Assembly: GCA_032622095.1 (NCBI GenBank)
Contig: CP136064.1
Location: forward strand, 110,782,004 to 110,846,003
DNA length: 64,000 nt
From: Siphonodentalium dalli
Lineage: Eukaryota > Mollusca > Scaphopoda > Gadilida > Siphonodentaliidae
Direction: 5' to 3'
The position numbers and the translations under genes are program-made. Below the pieces are notes generated by a model, which worked only from the letters and a program-made list of their open reading frames with translations, ran no database searches and was not told the origin of the DNA. Below, piece after piece: positions 60,608 to 64,000 of this stretch. Position 1 is the stretch's first letter, and every line of letters begins with the position of its first letter.

Positions 60608-60665
60608 TTAAATTAATTTATGTATCTTGTTAACTCATTCAGTCTGTCTAGTCATCAATGCTTAA

Positions 60666-61126
60666 AGATACTCAATCCGATCATACGGTCCCTATATCAT
60701 CAAGATACAACAACAACAACAACATTTCTTCAAAATACGTTTTAGTTATGAGAATCGATTAATTGCAACAAAATAAAGTTAACCACTGTCAACTATGGTA
60801 TAAAATTTCCCAAAACATGTTATTTATCAACATTTTTTTCAACAAAATATGATCATATTATCACTTAAGTATCACGAAATTTGGCAGTATTACCACTTGA
60901 TTTTAGAGTTATCCATCTTCATCCGCAATTTTGTCCGAGACTGTTCGTTTGACGATGTTTTTCTGGGCCAAAAATAATTGCACATCTCGAGAAATAACAA
61001 ACTTCAAAAATTGATATCTGATCACTCTGAGCTTTGATCGGTGGGTTCCTCGACTCGAGTCAAATATTTTTTACTCCGACGCCAAAGAATTAGTAATTTA
61101 GGAGAGTTAATTCGGATAATGCATCT
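60666..61126. mobile_element. TTAA-flanked family E MITE (copy 2)
   Basis: TTAA at 60662-60665 and 61127-61130; ends AGATACTCAATCCGATC and AGATGCATTATCCGAATT. The right TTAA is also the left TTAA of the next family A copy. Confidence 0.78.
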
Positions 61127-61130
61127 TTAA

Positions 61131-61512
61131 AGTGTGGAATTTAAATATGTGGAGCACTAGCTGGCCTGAGGTGACCAGACTCGAATAGCAAATAATCATG
61201 CCAAAATTTCATAAATTTAATATCCATTAGGTTTAAAACAGCATTATTGGTATCAACGAATTACATGCAGTGACTATTGTTGGCGAAATCATTGCATTAT
61301 GCTTATCACTCAATAATTAATTCCGATTAAAGTAGTAAATATTTACATATAAATAGTTTAAATGTTTTGTTCTCTGAAATTGTACAGTCGATGTGGTTGA
61401 CATTTTCGACATTCTTAGTTGATTGCAACTCTCTTCCAGTGGCAATAGTGTGTGGATCCTAACTTGTCAGTTATATTAATTGAATGTTGAATATTGAATT
61501 TGCTGTATGTCT
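61131..61512 (-). repeat. Family A repeat, diverged copy (copy 5)
   Basis: TTAA at 61127-61130 and 61513-61516. Keeps AGTGTGGAATTT, GGCGAAATC, CTCTTCCAGTGGCA and TGTATGTCT at the expected spacing but is much more mutated than the others. Confidence 0.6.
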
Positions 61513-61751
61513 TTAATATAAAACAATAACTTGTATCCAAAATATCGCTTTTCTCAGGGATAATATTTGGGTATTTTAATTCTAAGTGAAATATTGAAGT
61601 GACTAGCCTTATTCACACAACATGAACTTATTATAGTCATGTTCATGCATCAGTGCTTATCATAAAACAATAACTTTGAACCAAAATCTTACTTTTCTCA
61701 GGTTTAATATTTGGGGTATTTTAATTCCAAATGAAATATTGAAGTGACATA

Positions 61752-61967
61752 TAGTAATGCCCTAAGTAATCGACCCCTTAACTACAACAGAATTATGGGT
61801 AACTTTTCAGGATTTAGTCGGAAATATAGCTTGTTGCCATTCATCGGAAAACTCTCAGTGAGAGCTTTCCGATGAATGGCAACAAGCCATATTTCCGACT
61901 AAATCCTGAAAAGTCACCCATAATTCTGCTGTGGTTAAGGGGTCGATTACTTTATAGGGCATTTCTG
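61752..61967. mobile_element. Family C foldback MITE, most complete copy (copy 4)
   Basis: Arms of about 105 bp; centre GAAAACTCTCAGTGAGAGC. TA flanks. CGACCCCTTAACTACAACAG and complement CTGTGGTTAAGGGGTCG are conserved. Confidence 0.85.
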
Positions 61968-61975
61968 TACCTAGC

Positions 61976-62245
61976 AGACCTAGGATCAGATTGAAGTTAG
62001 TCACCTCGATTATGCATTTTATTTACTGCAAATTATGGGATATAGAAACTTCCCAGAAGGGAAAAAGTAACTAAATACAATGTTAATATGAGACTATAAA
62101 AAATTCCCAGAAGATGAGTCCGAAGCAGAATGAGGTCCCCAGAGGGTGAATTTGGTGATGTTTGGTGATGCTGTGCAGGATAGCATAACTAAATTCACCC
62201 TCTGGGGACCTCATTCTGCAAACTGCAGACACACTATTTGCAGAC
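61976..62245. repeat. Family P1 element, middle plus right hairpin (copy)
   Basis: AGTCACCTCGATTATGCATT middle, CCCAGAAGATGAG, hairpin GAATGAGGTCCCCAGAGGGT with complement, CAGACACACTATTTGCAG. Confidence 0.75.
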
Positions 62246-62909
62246 ATGTGAACAAATTTAATTTCTGCACTTGTCTGAAGTGAAACATCAAGCAATATTT
62301 CAAAATCAATGTCTTGTTATTGCTGAAAATTGAAACCTTGCAGTAACATCTGCTTCTGAATCTCTCAGAAACCTCATGCACGAAATCCCTCAACAAAACT
62401 AATTGTCATCAGCTTGCATTTCACCGCCACGCATGTTCAACAAATAATTTAATATTTGCCTAAGAAAGCAAAACATTCGAAGCGTGATGCAAATGATGAC
62501 ATTTTAAATCAATTTTTGCTCCCATGGTGCTCCTGACGGAAATTAATAGGTTTTAAAAATTGGAATTACTTTTTCCATGAGACTGATAGTCTCATCTTTC
62601 TGTAGTCAATTACATGGAAATCCCATGTTTGTTGTGTACATGATCATTGTATACATAGGAGTTTATTCGTGTTCTGCATGACGTGAGGCTTGGAACTTTG
62701 AATCAATAGCTTTGTATTTAAAGGGTTTCAATCATTCATTCACGTGTATATATATTCAGATAGTAAGTTCATCAAACAACCCTATATGCTGTTTGTCGAA
62801 CAGTCATACATCGTTAAGTTGAATCGCTTGGGCCTGACAGATTATTTTGAGTTTAATACCCAATTCTTCAACTTATCCATTTTTCTTATCTCCGGAATGC
62901 AAGTCTTAA

Positions 62910-63288
62910 AGACATATTATGGACTTGCTCGGGTGTGTGAAATTGATTAAGTTAGTACTCAGGCGCTATGCCAACCTGGGAAATATAGCATTCTACTAAT
63001 ATCGCTGTAAATTTTAAAGAAATCGACCACTCCATAGAAACATCGTCTGAACTATGCTCAATTGTATATATTTATGGCTCGATTCGGGACACAACTACCG
63101 GTATCAGCGATAAACTAACACCAATGATTTCGCCATCAAGAGTCATTGCATTTAATTAATATATAAGAATGACGTTGTTTGTTGTAATTTGGGATTAATA
63201 TTCGTAAAAAAAAATAACTACTTTGAGTAAGATTATTCTCAATTCTATTTGTTCACCCTTCCGGAGTGTTTCACATCATGTCAACTTT
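62910..63288 (+). repeat. Family A repeat (copy 6)
   Basis: TTAA at 62906-62909, AGACATATTATGGACTTG start; right end degraded to CACATCATGTCAACTTT without TTAA. Confidence 0.75.
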
Positions 63289-64000
63289 GAAAATATATGT
63301 ATGTCCAATTCAGAAATCCATTTGTCAACTTGTTGACATGAATACCAGACTATTTTATTATGTTTAATGAAATAATATTGAAAATGAAAACTTGACACGG
63401 CATTAATTATTCTGTTTGGAACAAAATAAATTAAAAGTTTTACTTCTTGTGCCTGCCGAAATGTAATCAATGCAGTACTGCTGTCGAATTACCATATATT
63501 ATATCGCCACAATTCGATGCTGTTTGAAACAATCGAGTCAATGTCTCAATTGAGTTATACGCCATGACACTGATCCACATGTTTCATAATTAGTCAAAAT
63601 GTGATAAGTAGTAGATTGACCAAAAAGGCCACTGCCTGTGACAATCTAAATGTTTTAATTGAAATAACACCCCTGTGCTATGTTCAATATCACACCTGTC
63701 CTGATCACCCGGTCTGTACGGTTGCTGACAGCATTTTGACTAATCTGAATCAATTTCCACTGTGAACCACCTGGATGGACCAGACTTTTCATCGTCCCAC
63801 TTTATATCCATGTTAATTTTGAGGACTTTGTACAGGCCTTTATCTTGGACCCAGCCCCTGCTTTGACTTAGACAGGGTTTTGAGTTAATGACGTTCGACT
63901 TTAATAACAACATTTAACTAGCTGAACACCCTGACAAATAATTGGATGGGAATGAGAGATGCCAGCTGGTGAATTAATTTCCCTAGTTGGCGATAGGTGG
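63289..64000. other. Stretch without recognised gene
   Basis: No element ends, tandem repeats or coding exons recognised up to the window edge. Confidence 0.4.

Noticed and set aside
1-64000. tRNA, rRNA or CRISPR features
   Set aside because: No A-box/B-box pair with a foldable cloverleaf, no rRNA-like stretch and no regularly spaced direct repeats with unique spacers were seen.

Overview
This is a repeat-rich, AT-rich animal genome window. Its two recognisable host genes have spliced exons with GT...AG borders and consistent phases. On the minus strand, about 1.2-3.2 kb, are three internal exons of an INO80B (INO80 complex subunit B, PAPA-1) orthologue whose 3' part runs off the left edge. 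On the plus strand, about 25.3-27.8 kb, are the first two coding exons of an SRRM2 (SRm300/Cwc21-type spliceosome protein) orthologue; I could not recognise its next exon in the remaining 36 kb. The two genes point away from each other with about 22 kb of transposon-filled DNA between them. The intron-bearing genes, FLYWCH/MULE and non-LTR elements, and many repeats with (GTCC)n tracts after a TATACCCC...GGGGTATA foldback suggest a marine lophotrochozoan, probably a mollusc. That assignment is inference.

Layout. 0-3.2 kb: INO80B exons, with a hAT-like hairpin end and a TTAA-flanked element downstream. 3.3-9 kb: stacked TTAA-flanked elements, a LINE/FLYWCH chimeric open frame and a complete non-autonomous hAT with an 8-bp target duplication. 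9.8-13.9 kb: a 4-kb element with ~200-bp terminal inverted repeats and seven copies of a 14-bp near-palindrome. 15.5-18.4 kb: a 26-bp minisatellite split by a 360-bp repeat, then a LINE remnant with a GAA tail. 19.0-19.7 kb: a 660-bp near-perfect palindrome. 21.7-23.6 kb: eight copies of a second 14-bp motif containing CACGTG. 24.9-27.8 kb: SRRM2 start with repeats in its intron. 28-40 kb: interspersed repeats only, including a nested pair of elements at 30.5-32.0 kb. 41.4-42.9 kb: a FLYWCH + MULE transposase pseudogene with an intron. 43-64 kb: repeats, including a 3.2-kb TTAA insertion that splits another repeat and itself carries a LINE fragment, a palindromic element with a 9-bp duplication and an unoccupied paralogous site, and a ~170-bp satellite-like array.

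The main content is a detailed record of DNA transposition. At least three target-site classes can be read directly: TTAA (piggyBac/Kolobok-like), 8 bp (hAT) and 9-10 bp (Mutator-like). Several elements are nested, and two have a related unoccupied copy in the window. No tRNA, rRNA, CRISPR array or bacterial-type operon was seen.
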